64,000 nucleotides of DNA, from NCBI GenBank assembly GCA_021779095.1, contig JAJYBI010000006.1:62001-126000 (forward strand), in the 5' to 3' direction. The translations under genes were made by a program, and so were the position numbers. Of this stretch, positions 56,104 to 64,000 are shown piece by piece; positions within the stretch are counted from its first letter, which is position 1; each line of letters starts with the position of its first letter. Source of the stretch: Deltaproteobacteria bacterium. GTDB lineage: Bacteria; Desulfobacterota; Desulfuromonadia; Geobacterales; JAJYBI01. Under the pieces are notes generated by a model that saw nothing but the letters and a program-made list of their open reading frames with translations, was not told the origin of the DNA and searched no databases.

Positions 56104-56155
56104 GCATTCCGTTACCCCTCTCCCCGAGGGAGGGGGTGGCCAAAAGCCGGGCCAT
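56104..56155. repeat. Intergenic repeat, inverted copy 3
   Basis: CATTCCGTTACCCCTCTCCC, then CGAGGGAGGGGGTGGCCAAA and GCCGG: the reverse of the 30842 and 36631 elements, with more changes. Confidence 0.6.
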
Positions 56156-56172
56156 CTGTAACAAAAATCGTG

Positions 56173-56201
56173 TTGACTTCATCCCAGCGAAGGCATATTT
56201 T
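56173..56201 (+). promoter_or_regulatory. Promoter of tol-pal operon
   Basis: TTGACT (56173-56178), a 17-bp spacer, TATTTT (56196-56201), 38 bp before tolQ. Confidence 0.75.
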
Positions 56202-56239
56202 TTTAGTGTTTTCAATCAACTGTTCGGAGGTATCCGTCC

Positions 56240-56920
56240 TTGGTCTTCTTCACCGGTACCGGCGTGGTCGTTAAGATCGTCCTGTTCGTCCTGCTTTTTT
56301 TCTCTGTCGTATCCTGGGCCATCATCTTCTTCAAGCTCCTGCAGATTCACAAGGCCAACGTGGAATCGGAGCGTTTCCTGGACTTCTTCTGGAAAACCAA
56401 GCGGTTCGACGCCATCAACGCCCAGCTCGACCGCTTCGCCAACTCGCCCCTCACCATCCTGTTCAGCGAGGGGTACAGCGAGCTGAACAAGGTGAAAGAC
56501 CGGGGCGAGGAAAAGCATGACCCGAACGTGGTCAGCACCGACCTGGGGGGGATCGAAAACATCTCCCGCGCCCTGCGCCGCGCCACCACATCCGAGATCA
56601 CCCGACTGGAAAAGTACACCACTTTCCTCGCCACCACCGGTTCCACCGCCCCGTTCATCGGCCTCTTCGGCACGGTCTGGGGGATCATGACCGCCTTCAA
56701 GGGGATCGGCGAGACCGGTTCCGCCTCCCTGGCGGTCGTCGCGCCGGGAATCGCCGAGGCGCTCATCGCCACCGCCATCGGCCTGGTGGCCGCCATTCCG
56801 GCCGTCATGGGATACAACCACTTCCAGAACCGGATCAAGGTGCTCATCGCGGGAATGGACAACTTCTCCACGGAATTCCTGAACATCGTTCAGCGCACCT
56901 TCAGCAGGAAACAGGGGTAA
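56240..56920 (+). CDS. tolQ: TolQ, proton channel of Tol-Pal system
   Basis: A 226-residue inner-membrane protein of the MotA/TolQ/ExbB family. It has an N-terminal membrane helix (VVVKIVLFVLLFFSVVSWAI), a cytoplasmic loop, then two more helices with STAPFIGLFGTVWGIMTAF and VAPGIAEALIATAIGLVAAI, whose Thr and Pro/Gly residues line the proton path. The start is TTG at 56240 with GGAGG upstream; no in-frame ATG gives a full first helix. First gene of the operon. Confidence 0.93.
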   Translation: MVFFTGTGVVVKIVLFVLLFFSVVSWAIIFFKLLQIHKANVESERFLDFFWKTKRFDAINAQLDRFANSPLTILFSEGYSELNKVKDRGEEKHDPNVVSTDLGGIENISRALRRATTSEITRLEKYTTFLATTGSTAPFIGLFGTVWGIMTAFKGIGETGSASLAVVAPGIAEALIATAIGLVAAIPAVMGYNHFQNRIKVLIAGMDNFSTEFLNIVQRTFSRKQG

Positions 56921-56923
56921 CCC

Positions 56924-57340
56924 ATGGAAATCGGCAGCAGAAACAGCGACCGCAGCACCATGTCGCAGATCAACGTGACGCCGCTGGTGGACGTCATGCT
57001 GGTCCTCCTCGTCATCTTCATGGTGACCGCCCCGATGATGCAGCAGGGGGTGCAGGTGAACCTCCCCAAGGCCGCTACCAAGGCGATGGCCGCCCAGGAG
57101 GAGACCGTCGTGGTCACCCTGGACAAAAGCGGCAAGCTGTTCATCAACAAGGACGAGACCACGTTTACGGAACTGCGGAACAAACTGACGTCGATGTTCG
57201 CCAACCGCACCAAGAAAGAGGTGTTCCTCAAGGCAGACCAGGACGTCCCCTACGGCGAAGTCGTTAAAACCATGGCGGAGATCAAGGCAGCCGGCATCGA
57301 ACGGCTCGGCATGGTGACGGAGCCTTCCCAGCAGAAATGA
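56924..57340 (+). CDS. tolR: TolR, ExbD/TolR family
   Basis: A 138-residue partner of TolQ. It has a single helix after MSQINVTPLVDVMLVLLVIF, with the essential Asp in VDVM, and then a periplasmic domain (KEVFLKADQDVPYGEVVKTM). It couples proton flow to TolA. It begins 3 bp after tolQ. Confidence 0.95.
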   Translation: MEIGSRNSDRSTMSQINVTPLVDVMLVLLVIFMVTAPMMQQGVQVNLPKAATKAMAAQEETVVVTLDKSGKLFINKDETTFTELRNKLTSMFANRTKKEVFLKADQDVPYGEVVKTMAEIKAAGIERLGMVTEPSQQK

Positions 57341-58095
57341 CACGTAATAACAAGCGCATCGAGCCCCGGCTCCGGTCGCTGCTGGCAATATCCCTCGGCA
57401 TCCACGTGGTGCTGTATTACCTGCTGGCCACCTTCCACTTCACCATCCCGAATTTCCGGGAAGAGCCGGTCTGCTACGTGGATATCACGAACCTGCCGGT
57501 CGCCTCCCCCCGTCATGGGACCGCGGCACCTGCCGCCGCCTCCGCACCCCAGCGTACCACTGAGCCGGAGATGAAGCAGCCGTCTCTGCCCACGCCGAAG
57601 ACATCCCCCCAACCAGCGGCAAAACCGGTTACAACGGCGGCAAAACCGGCGGAAACGGCCCAGGATTTCGAGAAGCGGATGGCGCGGATTGCCCAGGATG
57701 TAGGAGCCAGGCACACCGATTCCGCCATCGAGGCGCTCCAGAAGAAGATGGCCGCCGCAGGGAGCAAGGAACCGCAGGGGATGCCGACCGGTACCGGCAC
57801 CCAGTCGGGTAGCTCCTATGCCGCCTACATCCAGTCGCGGCTCGCCGACGCCTTCCGGGAGACCATCGCCTACGAAAGCGGCAACCCGCAGACGGCGGTA
57901 CTGCTGACCATCGACCAGAACGGCCGGCTCATCGGCCAGAAGATCGTGCGTTCCAGCAAGGACCAGCTGTTCGAGAACGCCGTGAGACGGGCCATCTCCC
58001 TCGCCTCGTCTCATTTCCCGCCGTCTCCCGACGGCAAGCACCACGAAATCGGCTTCGTGTTCCGGCCCCAAGGGGTCGGCGTCGGGAAAAAATAG
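57337..58095 (+). CDS. tolA: TolA/TonB-like energy transducer
   Basis: A 252-residue protein with an N-terminal helix (SLLAISLGIHVVLYYLLATF, including the SHLS-like H in the membrane), a Pro/Ala/Thr-rich linker (about 55-110), a helical stretch, and a TonB/TolA C-terminal domain (about 160-250: YAAYIQSRLADAFRETIAYE, FENAVRRAISLASSHFPPSP). It overlaps tolR by 4 bp (ATGA). The name tolA rests on operon position. Confidence 0.88.
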   Translation: MTRNNKRIEPRLRSLLAISLGIHVVLYYLLATFHFTIPNFREEPVCYVDITNLPVASPRHGTAAPAAASAPQRTTEPEMKQPSLPTPKTSPQPAAKPVTTAAKPAETAQDFEKRMARIAQDVGARHTDSAIEALQKKMAAAGSKEPQGMPTGTGTQSGSSYAAYIQSRLADAFRETIAYESGNPQTAVLLTIDQNGRLIGQKIVRSSKDQLFENAVRRAISLASSHFPPSPDGKHHEIGFVFRPQGVGVGKK

Positions 58096-58134
58096 CGGCA
58101 CGCCGCACTGCCACCGCCCGCGGTCGGAGATCTC

Positions 58135-59421
58135 ATGAAAAAATTCCTCCTCGTTTTCGCCATCCTGTTCCTCCTGCCCGCCACCGGTTTTGCCCAGCAG
58201 AGCTACCTGGAGGTCACCGCGCCGGGCAACCGGCAGCTCCAGCTCGCCATCGCCGCGCCGGTTGCGCTGTCCGGCGGCCCGCATGCCGACATCGCCCGGG
58301 AACTGACCGGGGTCCTGCAGTTCGACATGACCCTGGCCGGACCGTTTTCCGTGATGCCGCTTCCCACGGCACCGGGAACGGAGGGGATCAGGCCCGGCGA
58401 ATTCAGCTTCGCCCCCTGGAAGGCGGCCGGCGCCGATCTGCTCATCAAGTCCGGCTACACGGTGAGCGGCACAACGCTGACCGTCGAGTTCAGGCTCTAC
58501 GACGTGCTCCGGGGGACGGAGGTGACCGCCAAGCGTTACGCGGGAACCGAACATGATGTGCGGAAGATCGCCCACTCCTTTTCCGACGAGATCATGCGCG
58601 CCATGACCGGCGAGGCGGGCCCGTTCTCCGGCAAGGTGGCGTTCGTCTCCACCGTCACCGGCAACAAGGAGCTGTACCTGATGGACTACGACGGCCACAA
58701 CGTCCAGCGGCTGACCGGCAACGGCTCCATCAACCTCGATCCCGACTTTTCCCCCAGCGGCCGGGAGCTGATCTACACCTCCTACAAGAAGCACAACCCC
58801 GACCTGTACCGCCGGGAACTGTTCACCGGCGCCGAAGCACGCATATCCCACAGCCGGGGGATCAACGTCACGGGAGCCTGGGCGCCGGACGGCAACCGGA
58901 TCGCCCTCGCCCGGAGCGTGAGCGGCATCTCCCAGATCTACGTCATCGACAAGAACGGCAAGCAGCTGGCGCGGCTCACCCATAGCGGCGCCATCGATAT
59001 CTCTCCCGCCTGGTCCCCCGACGGCTCGAAGATCGCCTTCGTATCGGACCGGTACGGCAAACCGCAGATCTTCATCATGAACGCGGACGGAAGCGGGGTA
59101 CATCGGCTGACCTACAAAGGCAACTACAACGTGACCCCCCGCTGGTCACCCAAGGGAGACCGGATCGCTTACTGCCGCCGGGAAGGGGGCGGGTTCCAGA
59201 TCCATACCATCTCCCCCGACGGTACGGGCGACACCGAGCTTACCTCCGCCGGCAGCAACGAGCACCCCCGCTGGTCACCCGACGGCCGATACATCATCTT
59301 CAGTTCGAATAGGACGGGGCGTGACGCCATCTACGTCATGCGCGCCGACGGCACCGGAGAGGTCAGGGTATCCCGGGGAAAACGGAGCGACAGCCACCCG
59401 GTCTGGTCACCGCACTGGTAA
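58135..59421 (+). CDS. tolB: TolB, periplasmic beta-propeller
   Basis: A 428-residue protein with a signal peptide (MKKFLLVFAILFLLPATGFA), an N-terminal alpha/beta domain and a six-bladed propeller with repeated PDFSPSGRELIYTS, WAPDGNRIA and AWSPDGSKIAFVSDRYG motifs. It binds Pal and helps outer-membrane constriction and lipid balance. It lies 39 bp after tolA. Confidence 0.96.
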   Translation: MKKFLLVFAILFLLPATGFAQQSYLEVTAPGNRQLQLAIAAPVALSGGPHADIARELTGVLQFDMTLAGPFSVMPLPTAPGTEGIRPGEFSFAPWKAAGADLLIKSGYTVSGTTLTVEFRLYDVLRGTEVTAKRYAGTEHDVRKIAHSFSDEIMRAMTGEAGPFSGKVAFVSTVTGNKELYLMDYDGHNVQRLTGNGSINLDPDFSPSGRELIYTSYKKHNPDLYRRELFTGAEARISHSRGINVTGAWAPDGNRIALARSVSGISQIYVIDKNGKQLARLTHSGAIDISPAWSPDGSKIAFVSDRYGKPQIFIMNADGSGVHRLTYKGNYNVTPRWSPKGDRIAYCRREGGGFQIHTISPDGTGDTELTSAGSNEHPRWSPDGRYIIFSSNRTGRDAIYVMRADGTGEVRVSRGKRSDSHPVWSPHW

Positions 59422-59533
59422 CCGCGGCCCCCTTCTCTGGCCGGTTGAATCCGTCATATTGATGCAGTATACTTCGTCCGTCGGGGCAATCAGGCCCCGC
59501 AAGATTGCACTGCCCAGGAAAAGGAGAATATCC

Positions 59534-60118
59534 ATGCACAGGAAACTTGCAGCAGTCATGATGGTTCTTTGCTGCGGCGCACTCGCGGTCGGCGGCTGCG
59601 CAAAGAAAGAAATGGTGAAGGGTGAGGAGTCCAACCTCTCCGCCGCGCCGCTCCCCCAGTCCACGACACCCACCGAAACCACCCCCGCCCCGCCGGCACA
59701 GCCACTGACGGAGCAGGCCGTCAAGCAGGAACCGATCGCGGAGGCGCCGGCCGTCAAGGAGCAGCCGGTTTCCAGCCAGGCGATCGAGGCCGCACTGAAA
59801 ACGGTCTATTTCGACTTCGACTCGTTTACGCTCTCACCGGCGGCCCGTGATACGCTCGCCGGGGATGCCCGGTACCTGGTCAAGAACCCCGCGGTCAAGG
59901 TCCAGATCGAAGGCCACTGCGACGAGCGGGGTTCCGACGAATACAACCTCGCCCTCGGCGAAAAACGCGCGACTACGGTCATGAACTACCTGGAAACCCT
60001 GGGGGTCCCGGCCGCCCGGATGACCACCATCAGCTACGGCAAGGAAAAACCGGCCGTCGAAGGGCATGACGAAGCAGCCTGGGCGAAGAACCGGCGCGCA
60101 GCTTTCGTTGCCCAATAA
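59534..60118 (+). CDS. pal: Peptidoglycan-associated lipoprotein Pal
   Basis: A 194-residue lipoprotein: lipobox AVGGC (Cys21), a Pro/Thr/Gln-rich linker (about 30-85) and an OmpA-type peptidoglycan-binding domain (VYFDFDSFTLSPAARDTLAG, EGHCDERGSDEYNLALGEKR, with Asp/Arg ligands of diaminopimelate). AAAAGGAG precedes the ATG. Confidence 0.95.
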   Translation: MHRKLAAVMMVLCCGALAVGGCAKKEMVKGEESNLSAAPLPQSTTPTETTPAPPAQPLTEQAVKQEPIAEAPAVKEQPVSSQAIEAALKTVYFDFDSFTLSPAARDTLAGDARYLVKNPAVKVQIEGHCDERGSDEYNLALGEKRATTVMNYLETLGVPAARMTTISYGKEKPAVEGHDEAAWAKNRRAAFVAQ

Positions 60119-60146
60119 CACCCATACCACTGCCCGGAGGAACAAG

Positions 60147-60974
60147 ATGAAGCGTACACTGTTGCGCGGGGCCGCCGCCCTCACCCTGCTGTACCTTGCG
60201 GGGTGCGTCACCCAGGGAGACCTGCAGGACGTATCCCGTGACGTAGAGGACGTCAATTCACGGCTGTTCCAGATGCAGAAGGATCTGAACTCGGTCCGGT
60301 CCGAGACGGGCGACAAGGTCACCGCGAGCATGAAGGGATACCAGGACGAACTGGATACGGTGCGCAAGCAGCAGGCCGACCTGCAGGCCTCCCTCGACAG
60401 CACCCGGGTAGACCTGCAGTCCCTGGCCGGCAAGGTGGATGAAAACGCCATGCAGTCGAAAAAGCCCGAGGAAGATATCGGGCTGTTGCGGGAAGACCTG
60501 GAGCGGCGCCTGTCCGCCGCGGAGGACCGACTGACGAAACTGGAAAAAGGGATGGAAGAGGTGCAGAAGAAGCTTGCCGCTCCTCCCCCCGCACCCGTGG
60601 CGAAGAGTCCGGAAGAGGTCTACCAGCAGGCGATCGACACGTTCAAGGCGGGCAAGTTCGACGAGGCGCGCGGGATGTTCACCGGCTTCATCAAGCAGTA
60701 CCCCACGAATGAACTCGCATCCAACGCCCAGTACTGGGTCGGCGAGACGTATTACAGCGAGAAGAAGTACGAGCAGGCGATCCTGGCGTTCCAGGACGTC
60801 ATCAAGAAATATCCGAACACGGGCAAGGTCCCTGCCGCCATGCTGAAGCAGGGGATGTCCTTCTTCGCCATCGGCGACGACAAGAGCGCGAAATACGTCC
60901 TGAAGAAGCTGACGACGGACTACCCGCTCTCCGACGAGGCGACCACCGCCGCGGCGAAACTGAAAGGGATGTAA
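60147..60974 (+). CDS. cpoB: CpoB (YbgF), cell-division coordinator
   Basis: A 275-residue protein. It has a signal with lipobox LYLAGC, so it is lipidated here rather than soluble, then a coiled-coil trimerisation region (about 22-150, with DLQDVSRDVEDVNSRLFQMQ) and C-terminal TPR repeats (VYQQAIDTFKAGKFDEARGM, NAQYWVGETYYSEKKYEQAI). It links Tol-Pal with peptidoglycan synthesis. GGAGG precedes the ATG. Last gene of the operon. Confidence 0.93.
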   Translation: MKRTLLRGAAALTLLYLAGCVTQGDLQDVSRDVEDVNSRLFQMQKDLNSVRSETGDKVTASMKGYQDELDTVRKQQADLQASLDSTRVDLQSLAGKVDENAMQSKKPEEDIGLLREDLERRLSAAEDRLTKLEKGMEEVQKKLAAPPPAPVAKSPEEVYQQAIDTFKAGKFDEARGMFTGFIKQYPTNELASNAQYWVGETYYSEKKYEQAILAFQDVIKKYPNTGKVPAAMLKQGMSFFAIGDDKSAKYVLKKLTTDYPLSDEATTAAAKLKGM

Positions 60975-60977
60975 CGG

Positions 60978-61008
60978 AAAAAGGCGGGGTTGACCACCCC
61001 GCCTTTTT
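60978..61008. terminator. Terminator between cpoB and tat gene
   Basis: AAAAAGGCGGGG-TTGACCA-CCCCGCCTTTTT-type stem with A and T runs at both sides; it serves both convergent genes. Confidence 0.92.
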
Positions 61009-61030
61009 CATATCCGGTTATGCGCAGAAT

Positions 61031-61330
61031 TCAAACTTCCGCCTTCTCCTCCGGCGGCGCCTTCGCCTCGGCAGAGGCCGACGTCCCCTTTCCGGCAGCG
61101 GCCATCTCCGCATCCTTGGCCGCGATCTCCCGGGCAATCCGCTCCCGCTCGTCCTGATCGTGCTTGTTCGCTTCCTGTTCCAGGTCGCGCTTGAAGTCTT
61201 CCGAGGCCCGCTTGAACTCCGCAAGCCCCTTCCCCAGGGAACGGGCCAGTTCCGGCAGTTTATGCGGCCCGATAACCACCAGCGCAATCACCAGGATGAT
61301 AACCAGCTCCGGCATACCGATTCCGAACAT
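61031..61330 (-). CDS. Twin-arginine translocase TatA/TatB protein
   Basis: A 99-residue protein: [20 protein letters not shown] (a single helix), [20 protein letters not shown] (hinge and amphipathic helix), then a charged tail rich in Glu, Lys and Ala. The FxxxGxPELxxI pattern with a long tail fits TatB or a TatA of Geobacter type. The ATG at 61330 has GGAG upstream; a GTG at 61336 is possible. No tatC is nearby in the window. Confidence 0.88.
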   Translation of the reverse strand: MFGIGMPELVIILVIALVVIGPHKLPELARSLGKGLAEFKRASEDFKRDLEQEANKHDQDERERIAREIAAKDAEMAAAGKGTSASAEAKAPPEEKAEV

Positions 61331-61431
61331 AGGCACTGTCTCCGTGCGCGGCGCGCCGCGTTAGTTTATGAAAATGATAGAGAGATTGCCCCATTCTGTC
61401 AACCGGCATCTGGTGCCGGGAGGCAAAGGGT

Positions 61432-61461
61432 TTGACATATGTGCAACCATTGTTCTAATAT
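61432..61461 (+). promoter_or_regulatory. Promoter of nadA
   Basis: TTGACA (61432-61437), an 18-bp spacer, TAATAT (61456-61461), about 54 bp before the nadA ATG. Confidence 0.75.
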
Positions 61462-61515
61462 CACCATCTCTCCCGAAATCGGGAACCATCTGAATTGACA
61501 GGGGATTATGACGAC

Positions 61516-62430
61516 ATGTCCGCGACGAGCGTTATCGAGGAAATTCGGGACCTGCTGAAACGGCACAACGGCATCCTGCTTGCCCACAATTACATGCGCG
61601 ACGAGGTACAGGAGATCGCCGACATCACCGGAGACTCGCTGGCGCTCTCCATGGAGGCGGCCCGCACCGACGCGGAGCTGATCGTCTTCTGCGGCGTCCA
61701 CTTCATGGCGGAATCCGCCTCTATCCTCTCGCCGGACAAGACGGTGCTCCTGCCGCGGCTGGACGCAGGCTGCCCCATGGCCGACATGGTGGATGTGGCC
61801 GGGCTGGAGGCGATGAAGGCGCAGCACCCCGGCGTGCCGGTGGTCACCTACGTGAACTCCTCCGCGGCGGTGAAGGCGGTCAGCGACATCTGCTGTACCT
61901 CCGCCAACGCGGGAAAGGTCGTGGCATCGCTCCCCGACAGGGAGATCATCTTCGTCCCCGACCGGAACCTGGGGCGCTACGTGGCCCGCACGTCCGACAA
62001 GACCTTCCATTTCTGGGACGGGTACTGCCCCACCCACGAACGGATGAAGCCGGAGGACGTGCTGAAAAGGAAGAGCGAACACCCGGACGCCCTGTTCATC
62101 TGCCACCCCGAGTGCAACCCGGCGGTCTCCGCCCTGGCGGACCACGTCTGCTCCACCTCGGGGATGTACGACTACTGCCGCAAAAGCCCGGCCAGGAAGT
62201 TCATCATCGGCACCGAGGCGGGTATCCTCTACCGGCTGCGGGTGGAGAACCCGGAGAAGGAGTTCATCCTCGCCTCGCCGGCGCTCATCTGCCCCAACAT
62301 GAAGCTCACCTCGCTGGAAGACGTGCTGCATGCGCTGCGGACCCTGTCGCCGGTGGTGAAGGTGCCGGAAGAGATCCGGGTGCCGGCCAAACGCGCCCTC
62401 GACCGCATGCTGGCAATACCCAGAGACTAA
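61516..62430 (+). CDS. nadA: Quinolinate synthase NadA
   Basis: Condenses iminoaspartate with dihydroxyacetone phosphate to quinolinate for NAD synthesis. The 304-residue [4Fe-4S] enzyme has [20 protein letters not shown], the three ligand cysteines in GCPMAD (Cys86), HPEC (Cys200) and CPNMKL (Cys259), and TEAGILYRL. The ATG at 61516 gives the typical short form. No nadB or nadC is adjacent. Confidence 0.96.
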   Translation: MSATSVIEEIRDLLKRHNGILLAHNYMRDEVQEIADITGDSLALSMEAARTDAELIVFCGVHFMAESASILSPDKTVLLPRLDAGCPMADMVDVAGLEAMKAQHPGVPVVTYVNSSAAVKAVSDICCTSANAGKVVASLPDREIIFVPDRNLGRYVARTSDKTFHFWDGYCPTHERMKPEDVLKRKSEHPDALFICHPECNPAVSALADHVCSTSGMYDYCRKSPARKFIIGTEAGILYRLRVENPEKEFILASPALICPNMKLTSLEDVLHALRTLSPVVKVPEEIRVPAKRALDRMLAIPRD

Positions 62431-62500
62431 CTGGCACAGGGCGCAGGAAAAGGCTCATCTTGTGCCGTGCGCCGTGCGCCTTGAGCCCCGAGGTGTTTTT

Positions 62501-63034
62501 ATGATCCGACCGTTTCAAGGGATGCACCCGAACATCGATGACACCGCCTTCATCGCCGAGACCGCCGTGGTCATCGGTGACGTGACCATCGGCGCCCAGA
62601 GCAGCATCTGGTACAACGTGGTGGTCAGGGGGGACGTGAACTTCATCCGGATCGGCGACCGGACCAACATCCAGGACCTGTCCATGTGCCACGTGACCCA
62701 CAAAAAGAACGCCGAGGACCCGGGTGCGCCGCTCATCATCGGCAACGACGTGACCGTCGGGCACAGCGTGACCCTGCACGGCTGTACCATCGAGGACGGC
62801 GCCTTTATCGGCATGCAGGCGATCATCATGGACAAGGTGGTCGTGGGGGAAGGTGCACTGGTAGGGGCGCGGGCGCTCGTCACCGAGGGGACGGTCATCC
62901 CGCCCCACACCCTCTGGGTCGGCTCGCCGGCGAAGTACAAGCGGGACCTGACGCCGGACGAAGTCGCCTGGCTGGCGAGATCTTCGCAAAACTACGTCAG
63001 GTACTCCCGGGAATACCTGGCGGACACCCCTTAA
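62501..63034 (+). CDS. Gamma-class carbonic anhydrase family protein
   Basis: A 177-residue left-handed beta-helix of hexapeptide repeats (AVVIGDVTIGAQSSIWYNVV, VGEGALVGARALV). The zinc histidines are in MCHVTH and TVGHSVTLHGC, i.e. His68/71-type and the GH-x4-HG pair. Many relatives (YrdA, PaaY) have weak or no carbonic anhydrase activity, so the reaction is not certain. GAGGTG precedes the ATG. It lies 70 bp after nadA. Confidence 0.88.
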   Translation: MIRPFQGMHPNIDDTAFIAETAVVIGDVTIGAQSSIWYNVVVRGDVNFIRIGDRTNIQDLSMCHVTHKKNAEDPGAPLIIGNDVTVGHSVTLHGCTIEDGAFIGMQAIIMDKVVVGEGALVGARALVTEGTVIPPHTLWVGSPAKYKRDLTPDEVAWLARSSQNYVRYSREYLADTP

Positions 63035-63038
63035 TCAC

Positions 63039-63068
63039 AAAAAGGCCCCCGGCATCCGGGGGCCTTTT
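63039..63068. terminator. Terminator after gamma carbonic anhydrase gene
   Basis: AAAAGGCCCCCGG-CAT-CCGGGGGCCTTTT; a GC-rich stem with A and T runs, shared by the convergent SYLF gene. Confidence 0.92.
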
Positions 63069-63100
63069 CATTTCTGCATGCTCACTTCGACCTGACGCTC

Positions 63101-63808
63101 TCAGTTGTCCCGGTTCGCATACCTGTTCAGCAGGTCCTGCAGCTTCTTCACCTCGGGGGAGGCACTCGACACGCTGCCGTCCAGGATCTCCGTGGCGCTC
63201 ACCCCCTTCTTGCCGTAGAATTGCGCGTTGGCATCGTCATCGATACTGATGACGGCGCCGTCAAGCGCAATCCCGGCGAACAGCCCCCTGCTCCGGGAGT
63301 AGGAGTAGATCTCCGCCTTCAACTGGATATCGGTGGAAGCGGATGTGTCCCTCCCCACCGGGCCCGCCGCCACCGCCGCATCGGCACCGAGGGTGAATTT
63401 GCCCTTCCGGATGTTGTCGACACTCTTGCGGGTCTTGAACACGAGGATGACATCCGTGGACTGGGCCCCGATCTGCCAGCCGACACTCCCCCCAGCCAGG
63501 GAAATGAAGGAGGGAGAGCTCCACCCCTTGTCGTGGTCGTGCACGAGCAGCACCCCCGTGCCGTACCTGCCGCCGAGAATGAACCCCACCTTGATGACCC
63601 CGGGGATAATGGCGATGCCGTACGCGTCGGACAACAGGGCCGGCGGCAGCCCCTTCTCGGGGATTCCCTGAATGTCCTTCAGCACGTACGTGGCATCGGT
63701 GAGCTTCCGCTCCGGGTCCTCCGCCCTGGCCGGGGAAACTGCCGCCATCAGCGTTGCCAGTGTCACGAGCAGCCCCGCAGCCACCAGTGCGATACCTTTC
63801 ATGCGCAT
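63101..63808 (-). CDS. SYLF (Ysc84-type) domain exported protein
   Basis: A 235-residue precursor with a signal peptide (about 1-29, ending SPARA). The SYLF domain follows: LLSDAYGIAIIPGVIKVGFI, GGRYGTGVLLVHD, SVGWQIGAQSTDVILVFKT, KGKFTLGADAAVAAGPVGRD and SRSRGLFAGIALDGA. This bacterial family binds lipids in the periplasm or outer membrane; the precise role is unknown. AAGGAG precedes the ATG. The 192 bp upstream to the window end show no gene. Confidence 0.92.
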   Translation of the reverse strand: MRMKGIALVAAGLLVTLATLMAAVSPARAEDPERKLTDATYVLKDIQGIPEKGLPPALLSDAYGIAIIPGVIKVGFILGGRYGTGVLLVHDHDKGWSSPSFISLAGGSVGWQIGAQSTDVILVFKTRKSVDNIRKGKFTLGADAAVAAGPVGRDTSASTDIQLKAEIYSYSRSRGLFAGIALDGAVISIDDDANAQFYGKKGVSATEILDGSVSSASPEVKKLQDLLNRYANRDN

Positions 63809-64000
63809 GATCGTTCTCCTTGTCCCATGGTCGTGAATGTTGCACCCCGCCCAACCAGGTGCCTGCTCACATCATACCTCATTCCGCTGGCTTTGCCACC
63901 ACACAACCCCGCCCGGCACGGCTACCTGAAAATCCTTTTCTCGACGGAACCTTTCATGGTAAGAATGCTGCACGGATACCGTTTACACAACATATACGAT

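Overview
The window is high-GC bacterial chromosome and most resembles the Geobacter group (Geobacteraceae, Desulfuromonadales). The evidence is a heptaheme c-type cytochrome lipoprotein, an argB-argD-argF-argG-argH to dapA-dapB-dapL (LL-diaminopimelate aminotransferase) order, a recA-pilT-recX-alaS block, a PAS-rich hybrid kinase, a PilZ-like protein, and intergenic repeats typical of that group. The family assignment is inference. No tRNA, rRNA, CRISPR array, insertion sequence or prophage was recognised.

Layout. 1-9240: single genes, including SppA, an unusual 6-phosphofructokinase, a decayed TetR regulator with a cupin gene and two matching operator palindromes, a DODA-type dioxygenase, a 5'-exonuclease/RNase HI fusion, a cold-shock protein and a HAD hydrolase. 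9571-14079: alpha carbonic anhydrase, a CsgD-like regulator, a RelE-like protein, TrmO and a LysA-type decarboxylase. 14266-17557: very small genes, the heptaheme cytochrome and a PilZ-like protein. 17818-21297: a hybrid histidine kinase with six PAS domains. 21398-26477: an accessory island with two toxin-antitoxin pairs, an AT-rich membrane-protein gene, and a two-gene reductive-dehydratase module (HgdC-type ATPase plus a single 2-hydroxyacyl-CoA-dehydratase-like protein) flanked by direct repeats.

26533-37632 (minus): lysine and arginine biosynthesis, read from a promoter before argB. A DUF433/DUF5615 toxin-antitoxin remnant sits between argF and argG. The place next to dapA where I recall lysA in Geobacter is empty, and the only LysA-like gene lies at 12760-14079. 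37856-46984 (minus): receiver/kinase hybrid, alaS, recX, pilT, recA, cinA and larC. larC is separated from larB by a VapBC cassette (47053-47665). 48833-53797 (minus): dnaJ, dnaK, grpE and hrcA behind a perfect CIRCE operator. hemW follows at 53992-55134.

55263-63034 (mostly plus): an omega-amidase-like hydrolase, the complete Tol-Pal operon (tolQ-tolR-tolA-like-tolB-pal-cpoB), a TatA/B protein (minus), nadA and a gamma carbonic anhydrase. A SYLF-domain protein closes the window.

The most interesting locus is 22684-24989. It matches the architecture of double-cubane-cluster-protein systems (a dehydratase-like protein with its ATP-driven reductase, and no partner subunit or CoA-transferase). 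It has an apparent AUC start codon, a cysteine-rich mini-protein gene upstream, and a truncated copy of that gene downstream.
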